A stretch of DNA of 64,000 nt from the NCBI RefSeq assembly GCF_001425485.1, contig NZ_LMQW01000001.1:409016-473015 (forward strand), in the 5' to 3' direction. This DNA is from Aureimonas sp. Leaf427. Lineage in GTDB: Bacteria; Pseudomonadota; Alphaproteobacteria; Rhizobiales; Rhizobiaceae. Both the position numbers and the translations under genes were made by a program. Shown piece by piece: positions 18,300-26,954 of this stretch. Below the pieces are notes generated by a model. The model saw only the letters and a program-made list of their open reading frames with translations, made no database searches and had not been told where the DNA came from. Position 1 is the first letter of the stretch; each line of letters opens with the position of its first letter.

Positions 18300-19778
18300 T
18301 TGGAATCCTTGCTGAAGGTCGAGGGGCTGAAGAAGTCCTTCGGCGGCGTTGCCGCCCTTCGAGACGGGCGTTTCGAGCTGGCGCCGGGCTCGGTCCATGC
18401 GCTGTGCGGCGGCAACGGCGCGGGCAAGTCCACCTTCCTCTCGATCGTCATGGGCATTCAGAAGCGCGACGCCGGCACGATCTGGCGGCGCGGGCGCGAG
18501 GTCGAGTTCGCCAGCCCCGCCGAGGCGCTGGCCTCCGGCATCGCGATCATCGAGCAGGAGCTGAGCCCGGTTCCGCACATGACCGTCGCCGAGAACATCT
18601 ATCTCGGCCGCGAGCCCTCCGGCCGCTTCGGCGGCATCGACTTCAAGGCCATGAACCGCGCGGCGCAGGACGTGCTCGACGATCTCGAATTCGACATCCA
18701 CGCGGACCAGCCGATGGCGCGCCTCTCGGTCGCGCAGATGCAGCTCGTCGAGATCGCCAAGGCGCTCAGCCACGACGCCGAAGTGATCTTCATGGACGAG
18801 CCGACCTCGGCCATCGGCGAGCGCGAGGCCCAGCACCTCTTCTCCGCCATTGAGCGGCTGAAGGCCCAGGGGCGCGGCATCGTCTACGTCTCGCACCGCC
18901 TGTCGGAAATCTTCCAGATCGCCGACAGCTTCACGGTCTTTCGCGACGGCGCCTATGTCGAGAGCGGCGCGCTGAAGGACGTGGCGCGGCCCGATCTCAT
19001 CCGCATGATCGTCGGACGCGAGCTCGGCGAGGAGTACATCAAGACCAACGCACCCACCGAGACCGTCGGCCTCGAGGTCGAGAAGCTCGGCAGCCGCGGC
19101 AAGATCGAGGACATTTCCTTCCAAGTCCGCAAGGGCGAGATCCTCGGCATCTACGGCCTGATGGGCTCCGGCCGCACGGAGATTTTCGACTGCCTCTTCG
19201 GCCTCGACCGCCGCGCGGAGGGGCGCATCCTTCTGGAGGGACGGGAGGTCGCCATCGCCAAGCCCGCCGACGCGATGCGCGAAGGGCTTGCCCTCGTCAC
19301 CGAGGATCGCAAGCAGACCGGCCTCAACCTCTCCGACAGCGTGCGCGGCAATATCGCGCTGGCGAGCCTGCCGGAGATGAGCCCGGCCTTCGTCATGCGC
19401 GGGCGCGACGAGGCCGAGGCGAGCCGCTCGATGATCGAGCGCTTCGCCATCAAGGCCGCGCGCGACACGATGCCGGTCTCGGGCCTTTCGGGCGGAAACC
19501 AGCAGAAGGTCGTGCTCGGCAAGTGGTTTCTGCGCAACCCGCGCGTGCTCCTTCTCGACGAGCCGACGCGCGGCGTCGATGTCGGCGCCAAGCGCGAGAT
19601 CTACCGGGTCATCTGCGACTTCGCGGCCGGCGGCGGCACCGTCGTCATGATCTCGTCGGAGATCGACGAGGTGCTCGGGCTGAGCGACCGCATTCTGGTG
19701 ATGCGGGCGGGGCGCTCGGCCGGCATCCTCGACCGCGCCGAGGCGAGCGCCCAGTCGCTCGTCCATCTTTCGACCTGA
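18300..19778 (+). CDS. RbsA-type sugar/polyol ABC importer ATPase (two ATPase domains)
   Basis: A 492-residue double ATPase of the ribose/xylose class. Domain 1 has Walker A GGNGAGKST (about residues 38-46), signature LSVAQMQ and Walker B VIFMDEPTS. Domain 2 has the degenerate Walker A GLMGSGRTE usual for RbsA, an intact LSGGNQQK signature and VLLLDEPTRGVDVGAK. Start set at TTG 18300: it has a GGGAGGG Shine-Dalgarno eight bases upstream and gives the family N-terminus (LESLLKVEGLKKSFGG). It energises the permease and binding protein encoded next. Confidence 0.93.
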   Translation: MESLLKVEGLKKSFGGVAALRDGRFELAPGSVHALCGGNGAGKSTFLSIVMGIQKRDAGTIWRRGREVEFASPAEALASGIAIIEQELSPVPHMTVAENIYLGREPSGRFGGIDFKAMNRAAQDVLDDLEFDIHADQPMARLSVAQMQLVEIAKALSHDAEVIFMDEPTSAIGEREAQHLFSAIERLKAQGRGIVYVSHRLSEIFQIADSFTVFRDGAYVESGALKDVARPDLIRMIVGRELGEEYIKTNAPTETVGLEVEKLGSRGKIEDISFQVRKGEILGIYGLMGSGRTEIFDCLFGLDRRAEGRILLEGREVAIAKPADAMREGLALVTEDRKQTGLNLSDSVRGNIALASLPEMSPAFVMRGRDEAEASRSMIERFAIKAARDTMPVSGLSGGNQQKVVLGKWFLRNPRVLLLDEPTRGVDVGAKREIYRVICDFAAGGGTVVMISSEIDEVLGLSDRILVMRAGRSAGILDRAEASAQSLVHLST

Positions 19779-19852
19779 CGCTTCGATCGCCGCGCCTCCC
19801 GCGAAGGGAGCAGCGCCGGCAGACTTCATCCGACATGCAGCGGGAGACAAGC

Positions 19853-20857
19853 GTGTCCAATATCGAAACCAAGGCCGGACCGGGCTGGCTCGGCGCCGAG
19901 AGGCGCCGCCTCCTGATCCAGGAATACGGCATCTTTCTCGCCTTCCTGATCCTCGTCGTCATCCTCGCCTTTTCCAACGAGTATTTCCTGACCGCGGGCA
20001 ATATCTCGAACGTCCTCCTGCAGACCTCGATCAACGGCATCCTCGCGATCGGCATGACCTTCGTGATCCTGACGCGCGGCATCGATCTCTCGGTCGGCTC
20101 CGTCGTGGCGCTGGCGGGCATGGTCAGTGCCAGCTTCGTCACGACCTCGGCGACGGCCGGCGTCGCGGGCGGGCCCTATCCGGTGATCCTGGCGCTCGCC
20201 ATCGGCATTCTCGTCGGCGTGGCGAGCGGCGCGATCGTCGGGCTCATCGTCTCGCGCTTCTCCGTCCCCGCCTTCGTCGCGACGCTCGGCATGCTCTCGG
20301 CGGCGCGCGGGATGACGCTGATCTACGGCGGCGGCAAGCCGGTGCCGGGCCTCGTGCCCGCCTTCCGCTGGATCGGCACGGGCAACGTCTTCGGCATTCC
20401 GATGCCGGTCGTCATCCTCGCCGCCGTCTTCGCTCTGTCCTGGTGGGTCCTGACGCGCACGCGCTTCGGCCGCTACATCTATGCCGTCGGCGGCAATCCG
20501 CATGCGGCCAAGACGTCCGGCATCGACGTCGGGCGCATCCGCTTCCTCGTCTACGTCATTTCCGGAGCGCTCTCGGGCCTTGCCGGCATGATCCTTTCGG
20601 CGCGCACGGGCTCGGCCCTGCCCCAGGCCGGCATCGCCTACGAGCTCGACGCGATCGCGGCCGTCGTCATCGGCGGAACCAGCCTGTCCGGCGGCGTCGG
20701 CCGCGTCACGGGAACGCTGATCGGCGCGCTCATCATCGGCGTGATGAACAACGGGCTCGATCTCCTCGGCATGCAATCCTACTACCAGCAGATCCTGAAG
20801 GGCGCCCTCATCGTCGGCGCGGTCATGCTGGACCAGAAGCGAAATCACGGCGGCTGA
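19853..20857 (+). CDS. RbsC-type sugar/polyol ABC importer permease
   Basis: A 334-residue membrane protein with about ten helices and the family motifs ILTRGIDLSVGSVVALAGM (about residues 72-90) and the ATPase-contact loop region AVGGNPHAAKTSGID (about 211-225). GTG at 19853 is preferred because CGGGAGA precedes it; an ATG six codons upstream (19835) has no Shine-Dalgarno but remains possible. It forms a homodimeric channel with the preceding ATPase. The gene sits 74 bases after the ATPase gene. Confidence 0.92.
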   Translation: MSNIETKAGPGWLGAERRRLLIQEYGIFLAFLILVVILAFSNEYFLTAGNISNVLLQTSINGILAIGMTFVILTRGIDLSVGSVVALAGMVSASFVTTSATAGVAGGPYPVILALAIGILVGVASGAIVGLIVSRFSVPAFVATLGMLSAARGMTLIYGGGKPVPGLVPAFRWIGTGNVFGIPMPVVILAAVFALSWWVLTRTRFGRYIYAVGGNPHAAKTSGIDVGRIRFLVYVISGALSGLAGMILSARTGSALPQAGIAYELDAIAAVVIGGTSLSGGVGRVTGTLIGALIIGVMNNGLDLLGMQSYYQQILKGALIVGAVMLDQKRNHGG

Positions 20858-20966
20858 ACCCAAAGGGTTCGCGCGCCGCGACGCATTCGGGCCGGCGGGG
20901 AGCCGGCCGGAAACACCGGGAGCCGCCATGACGGCGGCACCCGATTCAACGGGAGGACTGACATCC

Positions 20967-21950
20967 ATGAAGAAGCTCATGCTCGCATTCGCGATGGCCT
21001 CGGCGCTCTACGCGCCCTCCGCCATCGCCCAGGAGAAGCTGAAGATCGGCGCGACCGTCTACGGCCTCAACGCCGAGTTCATGCAGATCTGGACCGCGGC
21101 GCTCCAGAAGCACCCGGCGGTGGCCAGCGGCGAAGTCGAAGTGACCGTGTTCGACGGCCGCTACGACGCGCTCGTCCAGCAGGAACAGTTCAACACGATG
21201 ATCACGCAGAAGTATAACGCGATCATCTTCGTGCCCATGGACGTGGAAGCCGGCGCCGCCCCCGTCCAGGCCGCCGTCGATGCCGGCATTCCGGTCGTCG
21301 GCTCCAACGCCCGCGTCAATTCCGACGTGCTCACCGCCTATGTCGGCTCCAACGACGTCGAGGCCGGCGAGCTGGAGGCCAAGGCCGTGCTCGACAAGCT
21401 CGGCTGCAAGGGCAACATCGTCATCATCGAGGGCCCGATCGGCCAGTCCGGCCAGATCCAGCGCCTCGAAGGCAACCAGAAGGCGCTCGCCAACTGCCCC
21501 GACGTGAAGGTGCTGGAGCAGCAGACCGGCAACTGGTCCAGAGCCGAGGCGCAGACGCTGATGGAGAACTGGCTGACCTCGCATCCCGGCCAGATCAACG
21601 GCGTGATCGGCCAGAACGACGAGATGGCGCTCGGCGCGATCGAGGCGATCAAGGCGGCCGGCCTCAAGGTCGAGGACTTCGCCATCGCCGGCGTCGATGG
21701 CGTGACGGATGCGATCACGGCGGTGAAGGAAGGCCAGATGGCCTCGATCCTGCAGGACGCGAACGCCCAGGCGCAAGGCGCGCTCGACATCGCCATCAAG
21801 GCCGCCAAGCCCGACTACGAGCCGCAGTCCCCCATCTGGAAGCAGTATCCCTCCATGCAATGGGCGGACGGCAAGGCCAAGGACTACCTCGTTCCCTGGA
21901 CCCCCGTGACGACCGCCAACGCGGACCAGCTCCTCGAATCCCGCAAGTAA
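20967..21950 (+). CDS. RbsB-type periplasmic sugar/polyol-binding protein
   Basis: A 327-residue protein with a signal peptide of about 22 residues (MKKLMLAFAMASALYAPS, then AIAQ). The mature part is a type I periplasmic-binding fold with FVPMDVEAGAAPVQAAVDAGIP and GQNDEMALGAIEAIKAAG motifs. The ATG at 20967 has GGGAGG ten bases upstream; an earlier in-frame ATG would put 13 residues before the signal peptide. The dehydrogenase and kinase genes downstream suggest a ligand such as a C3-C4 polyol or ketose; the ligand itself is unknown. Confidence 0.92.
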   Translation: MKKLMLAFAMASALYAPSAIAQEKLKIGATVYGLNAEFMQIWTAALQKHPAVASGEVEVTVFDGRYDALVQQEQFNTMITQKYNAIIFVPMDVEAGAAPVQAAVDAGIPVVGSNARVNSDVLTAYVGSNDVEAGELEAKAVLDKLGCKGNIVIIEGPIGQSGQIQRLEGNQKALANCPDVKVLEQQTGNWSRAEAQTLMENWLTSHPGQINGVIGQNDEMALGAIEAIKAAGLKVEDFAIAGVDGVTDAITAVKEGQMASILQDANAQAQGALDIAIKAAKPDYEPQSPIWKQYPSMQWADGKAKDYLVPWTPVTTANADQLLESRK

Positions 21951-21960
21951 GAGCTAAAGC

Positions 21961-21983
21961 GCGGGGCGGCCCGTCCGCCCCGC
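21961..21983 (+). terminator. GC-rich hairpin after the binding-protein gene
   Basis: GCGGGGCGG (21961-21969) and CCGCCCCGC (21975-21983) form a perfect nine-base stem with a five-base loop, ten bases past the stop. There is no T-tract. Such hairpins often stabilise the binding-protein message or reduce read-through to downstream genes. Confidence 0.5.
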
Positions 21984-22044
21984 ACCCTCTCCCCCCTCCG
22001 ACCAAGGCGCATCCGCGCCCGACACGTTCAAGGACGGCACCGAC

Positions 22045-22818
22045 ATGAGCGACAGCGCACCCACGGTGGATCTCGACTTCTCGCTGGCCGGCAAGGTGGC
22101 CCTCGTCACCGGCGGCGGCTCCGGCATCGGCGCGGCCATCGCCTCGGCCTATGCCAGGAAGGGCGCCAGGGTCGCCGTCCTCGACATCCAGACCGACCTC
22201 GCCGAAGCCCATGCGCGCTCGATCGGCGGCGGCGCCAAGGCCTTCCGCTGCGACGTCTCCGACAAGGCCTCCGTCGATGCGGCCGTCGCCGGCGTGGTGG
22301 AGGATTTCGAGCGGATCGACATCGCGGTGAACAGCGCTGGCATCGTCGCGCTCGCCCCGGCCGAGGATCTCGGCCTCGACGCCTGGACGAAGACCATCGC
22401 CATCAACCTCACCGGCACGTTCCTCGTCTGCCAGGCCGTCGGCCGCGTGATGATCGCGGCGGGCCGGGGCGGCAAGATCGTCAACCTCGCCTCGCAGGCC
22501 GGCACGGTGGCGATCGACGAGCACGCGGCCTACTGCGCCTCGAAGTTCGGCGTCATCGGCCTGACGAAGACGCTCGCCGCCGAATGGGGCCGCCACAAGA
22601 TCACCGTCAATTCCATTTCGCCGACGATCGTCCTCACCGATCTCGGCCGCAAGGCCTGGGCCGGCGAGAAGGGCGAGGCCGCCAAGGCCCGCATTCCGAT
22701 GGGCCGCTTCGCCTATCCGGAAGAGATCGCCGCCTCCGCCGTGTTCCTCGCCTCCAACGGCGCCGACATGATCAACGGGGCCGACCTCCTCGTCGACGGC
22801 GGCTACACGATCCTCTGA
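22045..22818 (+). CDS. Short-chain polyol dehydrogenase, D-threitol dehydrogenase-like
   Basis: A 257-residue SDR enzyme. The NAD loop TGGGSGIG is at residues 22-29, the NNAG equivalent is NSAG (96-99), and the catalytic Ser150, Tyr163 and Lys167 are present. It should oxidise a polyol to a ketose (or the reverse). Its place between a polyol-type importer and dihydroxyacetone-kinase subunits parallels the D-threitol and erythrulose pathways described in Mycobacterium smegmatis, where an SDR (DthD) feeds a Dha-type kinase. The exact polyol is inferred, not shown. Confidence 0.82.
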   Translation: MSDSAPTVDLDFSLAGKVALVTGGGSGIGAAIASAYARKGARVAVLDIQTDLAEAHARSIGGGAKAFRCDVSDKASVDAAVAGVVEDFERIDIAVNSAGIVALAPAEDLGLDAWTKTIAINLTGTFLVCQAVGRVMIAAGRGGKIVNLASQAGTVAIDEHAAYCASKFGVIGLTKTLAAEWGRHKITVNSISPTIVLTDLGRKAWAGEKGEAAKARIPMGRFAYPEEIAASAVFLASNGADMINGADLLVDGGYTIL

Positions 22819-22974
22819 GACCGACGGCCGAGGATGCCGACGCATCCGGCCGTTGAAGACATTGCGAATGTCTCAGCTTCATCAGAGGCTTGAGCCATCC
22901 GCAAACGGAATGCCGCAAGTCGTTTTCAATGCCTCTCGTATGACCTCTCCCCTTCCAGCGCCCGGGATTCCATC

Positions 22975-23970
22975 ATGCAGCGTTTCATCAACAATCCCGA
23001 CGAGGTCGTCGAGGACACCGTCAAGGGCTTCGTGAAGGCCCACCGGGACCTCGTGCGCCTTTCGGAGCGCAACCCGCGCGTCGTCGCCTCCGCCTTCGCC
23101 CCCGTCTCCGGCAAGGTCGGCGTCGTGACGGGCGGCGGATCGGGCCACGAGCCCGCCTTCATCGGCTATACCGGCCGCAACATGCTGGACGCGGTGGCCG
23201 TCGGCGAACTCTTCTCCTCGCCGACCGCCCGCAGCTTCCACGACGCGATCAAGGAAGCCGACGGCGGCGCGGGCGTCGTCTGCCTCTACGGCAATTATGC
23301 CGGCGACAACATGAACGTGAAGATGGCGAAGAAGCTCGCCGAGAAGGACGGGATCGCGGTCGCGACCGTCGTCGCCAACGACGACGTCTGCTCGGCCGGG
23401 CCGGAGGAGCGCGAGAAGCGCCGGGGCGTGGCGGGCGAGATCTTCCTCTGGAAGATCGGCGGCGCGAAGGCCGCGGAGGGCGCGTCCCTCGAAGAGGTCC
23501 GCGCCACCGCCCAGCGCGCGATCGACGCCTGCCGCTCCATCGGCGTCGGCCTCGGCCCCTGCACCCTGCCGGCCGTCGGCCACCCCAACTTCCAGATCGA
23601 GCCTGGCACGATGGAGGTCGGCATCGGCCATCACGGCGAGCCCGGCATCCGCGTGGAGCCTTTGAAGACGGCCGCCGAGGTGGCGCGCGACATGGCGAAG
23701 ATCGTCCTCGACGACCACGCCCTGCCCGCGGGCACCGAGGTCGCCGTCCTCGTCTCGGGCCTCGGCGCGACGCCGCTGAACGAGCTCTACATTCTGAACG
23801 ACACGATCGAGACCGAGATCGTCGCGCGCGGCCTTTCGATCCACCGCACCTATGTCGGCAACTACTTCACCTCGCTGGAAATGGTCGGCGCGACGCTGAC
23901 GGTTCTGGCCCTCGACGACGAGCTGAAGCGCCTCTTGGATGCCGAGGCGCGCTGCCCGGCCATGGCATGA
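22975..23970 (+). CDS. dhaK: Dihydroxyacetone kinase-type subunit DhaK
   Basis: A 331-residue DhaK-fold protein. It starts MQRFINNPDEVVEDTVKGF and has the substrate loop TGGGSGHEPAFIGY (about residues 52-65), YGNYAGDNMNVKMA and ANDDV. His220 in GHHGEPG is the residue that binds the ketose carbonyl covalently in this family. It needs DhaL to supply the phosphoryl group; dhaL overlaps its stop by four bases. The substrate is dihydroxyacetone or a related ketose such as erythrulose. No PTS-type dhaM is in the window. Confidence 0.92.
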   Translation: MQRFINNPDEVVEDTVKGFVKAHRDLVRLSERNPRVVASAFAPVSGKVGVVTGGGSGHEPAFIGYTGRNMLDAVAVGELFSSPTARSFHDAIKEADGGAGVVCLYGNYAGDNMNVKMAKKLAEKDGIAVATVVANDDVCSAGPEEREKRRGVAGEIFLWKIGGAKAAEGASLEEVRATAQRAIDACRSIGVGLGPCTLPAVGHPNFQIEPGTMEVGIGHHGEPGIRVEPLKTAAEVARDMAKIVLDDHALPAGTEVAVLVSGLGATPLNELYILNDTIETEIVARGLSIHRTYVGNYFTSLEMVGATLTVLALDDELKRLLDAEARCPAMA

Positions 23971-24632
23971 CCGGGGAAACCACCATGCAGCACCTTCCCA
24001 ATGCCGGCTCCGGCGGCATCGTCACCGCGATGGCCGAGCGGATCGTCGCCAACAAGGCCTATCTCTCCGAGATCGACGGCAAGATCGGCGACGGCGACCA
24101 CGGCGTGAACATGGCCAAGGGCTTCGGCATGGCCGCCGAGCGCCTCGCCGGCAAGGACGCCTCGCTGGGGCAAGCCTTCGCGGCCTTGAGCGAAGTCCTG
24201 ATGGGCGAGATCGGCGGCTCCATGGGGCCGCTCTACGGCATGATGTTCACTGAATTCTCCGATGCGATCGAGGGCAAGGACGCGATCGATCCGCAGACCT
24301 TCGGCGCCATGCTGCGCGCGGGGCTGGAGGGCGTGCAGTCCATCGGCTCGGCCAAGCTCGGCGACAAGACCATGCTCGACGCCTTCATTCCCGCCAGCGA
24401 GGCCTTCGACGCGACGATCGAAAGCGGCGCCTCCTTCGCCGATGCGCTCGCCGCGATGGAGTCCGCCGCCGAGACCGGCCGTGATTCCACGATCGATCTC
24501 GTGGCGAAGATCGGCCGCGCCGCCCGGCTCGGCGAGCGCTCGCGCGGCGTGCTCGATGCAGGCGCCACCTCCTGCGCGCTGATCCTGAAGACGCTCGGCG
24601 AGGGCGCCGCGAGCCGGCTGACCGATGGCTGA
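23967..24632 (+). CDS. dhaL: Dihydroxyacetone kinase-type subunit DhaL (nucleotide-binding)
   Basis: A 221-residue all-helical DhaL protein. The Mg-nucleotide Asp residues are in EIDGKIGDGDHGVNMAKG (Asp37, Asp42, Asp44), and GEIGGSMGPLYGMMF is the conserved loop. It passes a phosphoryl group to the ketose bound on DhaK. ATGA overlap with dhaK shows coupled translation. Because dhaM is absent here, it may use ATP directly, as stand-alone Dha-type kinases do; a remote dhaM cannot be excluded. Confidence 0.92.
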   Translation: MTGETTMQHLPNAGSGGIVTAMAERIVANKAYLSEIDGKIGDGDHGVNMAKGFGMAAERLAGKDASLGQAFAALSEVLMGEIGGSMGPLYGMMFTEFSDAIEGKDAIDPQTFGAMLRAGLEGVQSIGSAKLGDKTMLDAFIPASEAFDATIESGASFADALAAMESAAETGRDSTIDLVAKIGRAARLGERSRGVLDAGATSCALILKTLGEGAASRLTDG

Positions 24633-24728
24633 ACGCCGGCGCGGAGCCCGGCGGAAGGCTTGACGCGGGGCGGCCGGGCCGGTTTCTGAAGCGAGCCGCT
24701 CGAGCCTTCGAGCCGGAGGAGCACCACG

Positions 24729-26849
24729 CTGGCCAAGATCGTCGCAGGGGAGAAGGTCGAAGCCGCGCCGGCGCCGGCCAGGAGCCGGTCCAGGACGGCC
24801 GGCGGCGATGCGGCCGGGTCGGTCCCGCTGCGCTTCGGCGACGATCCGCAGCTCTGGGCCTCCTGGCTCTACTACGAGGACGGCCTCACCCAGAACGAGA
24901 TCGCCGAGGCCATGGGCCTGTCGCGCGCCACGGTCAACGCGACGCTGGCCGAGGCACGCGAGCGCGGCGTCGTCACGATCGCCATCGATCCGCAGAGCCT
25001 CTCCGCGCTCGACCTCGCGGAAGGCGTGAAGCGCCATTTCGGCCTCTTCGACTGTCTCGTCGTGCCGAGCGGCGGCCCGCCTGGACAGCTCATCGAACGG
25101 CTCGGCACCGCCGGGGGCCTTGCGCTCCGCCGCTTCGTGCGCTCGGGCGACACGGTCGCGGTCGCCTGGGGGCGCACGGTCCTCGCCATCGCCCGCGCGC
25201 TGCGCATTCCCGGCCTGCAGGATGTCCGCGTCGTGCAGGCGACGGGCGCCATGGCCTCCGGCGCGCCCTTCTCGCCGGAGCTTTGCGCAGGCGCCCTGGC
25301 CGAGGCGCTCGGCGCCTCGCATGTGCCCATCACCGCGCCGAGCGTCGTCTCGTCGGCCGCCATGCGCGACATGCTGCTCGCCGAGCCCCTTCTGCAGGCG
25401 CAGTTCGCCGCGCTGGACGGCGCGAACCGGGCGGTCTTCGGCATCTCCTCGCTCCGGCCGAACTCCACGATCCAGTCGAGCGGCCTCTTCGATTCCGTCT
25501 CGATCCAGGACTATCTCGCGCGCAATGCCGTCGGCGTCGTCGCCGGCCGCTTCGTCAACGCGCAGGGCAAGCCCGTCGCCGGCCCGCTCGACGAGCGCAC
25601 GATCGGCCTCTCGCTGGAAAAGCTGCGCACCATCGAGCGGCGGATCGCGGTGGCCGGCGGCTTCGACAAGGTCCCGGCCATCCTCGCGGCCCTGCGCGGC
25701 GGCCTCGCCGACGTTCTGGTGACGGATGCCGCGACCGCCAAGGGCCTGCTCGACGCAGACGGCGCGGCGCCCCTCCCCGCGCGCCGGCCGAACCGGGCGC
25801 CCCTGCCCACGAGCCCTCCCGTCGAGGCCGGCTCGACGCGCCGGCAGGTCAAGAAGTTCCTGAACGATCCGAACGACGTCGTGGACGAGATGCTGGACGG
25901 GGCGCTGCGCGCGCACCGCCGGCACATCGCCCTCGTGCCCGGCACGCACCGCGCGGTGATGGCGCGGGAGACGCCCGCGCCCGGTCAGGTCGCGCTCGTC
26001 GTCGGCGGCGGGTCCGGCCACGAGCCCTGCTTCCTCGGCTATGTCGGGTCGGGACTGGCGGCGGCGGCGGTCGTCGGCAACATCTTCTCCTGCCCGCCGC
26101 CGGACCCGATCCTGAAGGCGGCGCAAGCGGTCTCGACCGGGAAAGGCGTCCTCTTCGTCTACGGCAACTATGCCGGCGACACGATGAACTTCGAGATGGC
26201 CGCCGATCTCGCAACGGAAGCCGGCCTTGCCGTGCGCACGGTGGTCACGACCGACGACGTCGCCTCCTCCTCCCCGGAGGATCGGGACGGGCGCCGGGGC
26301 GTCGCGGGCAATGTCTTCGTCTTCAAGGTGGCGGGCGCGGCCTGCGCGGCCGGCCTCTCGCTCGACGACTGCGCCCGGCTCGCCGCCAAGGCCAACCGGC
26401 GGTCCTATACGATGGGCGTCGCGCTGGAGCCCTGCTCGATGCCCCAGAGCCGGCGCACCAGCTTCGCGCTCGGACCCGACGACATGGAGGTCGGCGTCGG
26501 CATCCATGGCGAGCCCGGCGTCGCGCGCGAGCCCCTGCGCCCCGCCGATTCCGTGGTCGACGCCATGATGGACCGCATCCTCGGCGAGATGCCGTCGAAA
26601 TCGGGCGACCGGGTCGCCGTCCTCGTCAACTCCTTCGGCGGCACGCCGCTGATGGAGCTCTACGTCCTCTATCGCCGCGTCGAGCAGCGCCTCGCCGCGC
26701 GCGGCGTCGCGGTCGAGCGGAGCCTCATTGGGCACTACTGCACCGCGCTCGACATGACGGGCGCCTCGATCTCGCTCCTCCATCTCGACGAGGAGCTGAC
26801 GCGCCTTCTCGACGCGCCCTGCGACGCGCCCTTCCTGCGGATCGGGTAA
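24729..26849 (+). CDS. SorC-family regulator fused to a DhaK domain
   Basis: About 706 residues counted from CTG 24729. Residues 52-82 form a helix-turn-helix (GLTQNEIAEAMGLSRATVN), residues 95-345 a SorC sugar-phosphate-binding domain, and residues 372-706 a complete DhaK domain with TCGGGSGHEP-like loop GGGSGHEPCFLGY, YGNYAGDTMNFEMA and the ketose-binding His593 (GVGIHGEPG). No ATG, GTG or TTG lies in frame between the stop at 24687 and the ATG at 24912, which would cut the helix-turn-helix. CTG 24729 has GGAGGAG at 24714-24720 upstream. The protein probably senses ketose or its phosphate and controls this operon. Confidence 0.88.
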   Translation: MAKIVAGEKVEAAPAPARSRSRTAGGDAAGSVPLRFGDDPQLWASWLYYEDGLTQNEIAEAMGLSRATVNATLAEARERGVVTIAIDPQSLSALDLAEGVKRHFGLFDCLVVPSGGPPGQLIERLGTAGGLALRRFVRSGDTVAVAWGRTVLAIARALRIPGLQDVRVVQATGAMASGAPFSPELCAGALAEALGASHVPITAPSVVSSAAMRDMLLAEPLLQAQFAALDGANRAVFGISSLRPNSTIQSSGLFDSVSIQDYLARNAVGVVAGRFVNAQGKPVAGPLDERTIGLSLEKLRTIERRIAVAGGFDKVPAILAALRGGLADVLVTDAATAKGLLDADGAAPLPARRPNRAPLPTSPPVEAGSTRRQVKKFLNDPNDVVDEMLDGALRAHRRHIALVPGTHRAVMARETPAPGQVALVVGGGSGHEPCFLGYVGSGLAAAAVVGNIFSCPPPDPILKAAQAVSTGKGVLFVYGNYAGDTMNFEMAADLATEAGLAVRTVVTTDDVASSSPEDRDGRRGVAGNVFVFKVAGAACAAGLSLDDCARLAAKANRRSYTMGVALEPCSMPQSRRTSFALGPDDMEVGVGIHGEPGVAREPLRPADSVVDAMMDRILGEMPSKSGDRVAVLVNSFGGTPLMELYVLYRRVEQRLAARGVAVERSLIGHYCTALDMTGASISLLHLDEELTRLLDAPCDAPFLRIG

Positions 26850-26905
26850 GAGGCCTTTACGCCGGACGAAGTCCGGCAAGAGGCTCAAGCGCCGCTCGGG
26901 CTTGG

Positions 26906-26944
26906 CATACGTTTCCACCGGGATTCTCCCGGTGGAGACGTATG
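26906..26944. terminator. Strong bidirectional terminator-type hairpin
   Basis: An 18-base arm (26906-26923) pairs with 26927-26944 around a TTC loop, with a single G-U pair. It lies between the end of the plus-strand regulator gene and the end of the minus-strand secretion genes. There is no long T-tract on either side. Confidence 0.7.
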
Positions 26945-26954
26945 GCCCTTGCGA

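Noticed and set aside
23862-26918. A 1,018-residue open frame on the minus strand
   Set aside because: It is antisense to dhaK, dhaL and the SorC-DhaK gene, which have clear family motifs. Its composition (Arg, Ala, Gly, Asp rich, no motifs) is that of a GC-rich shadow.
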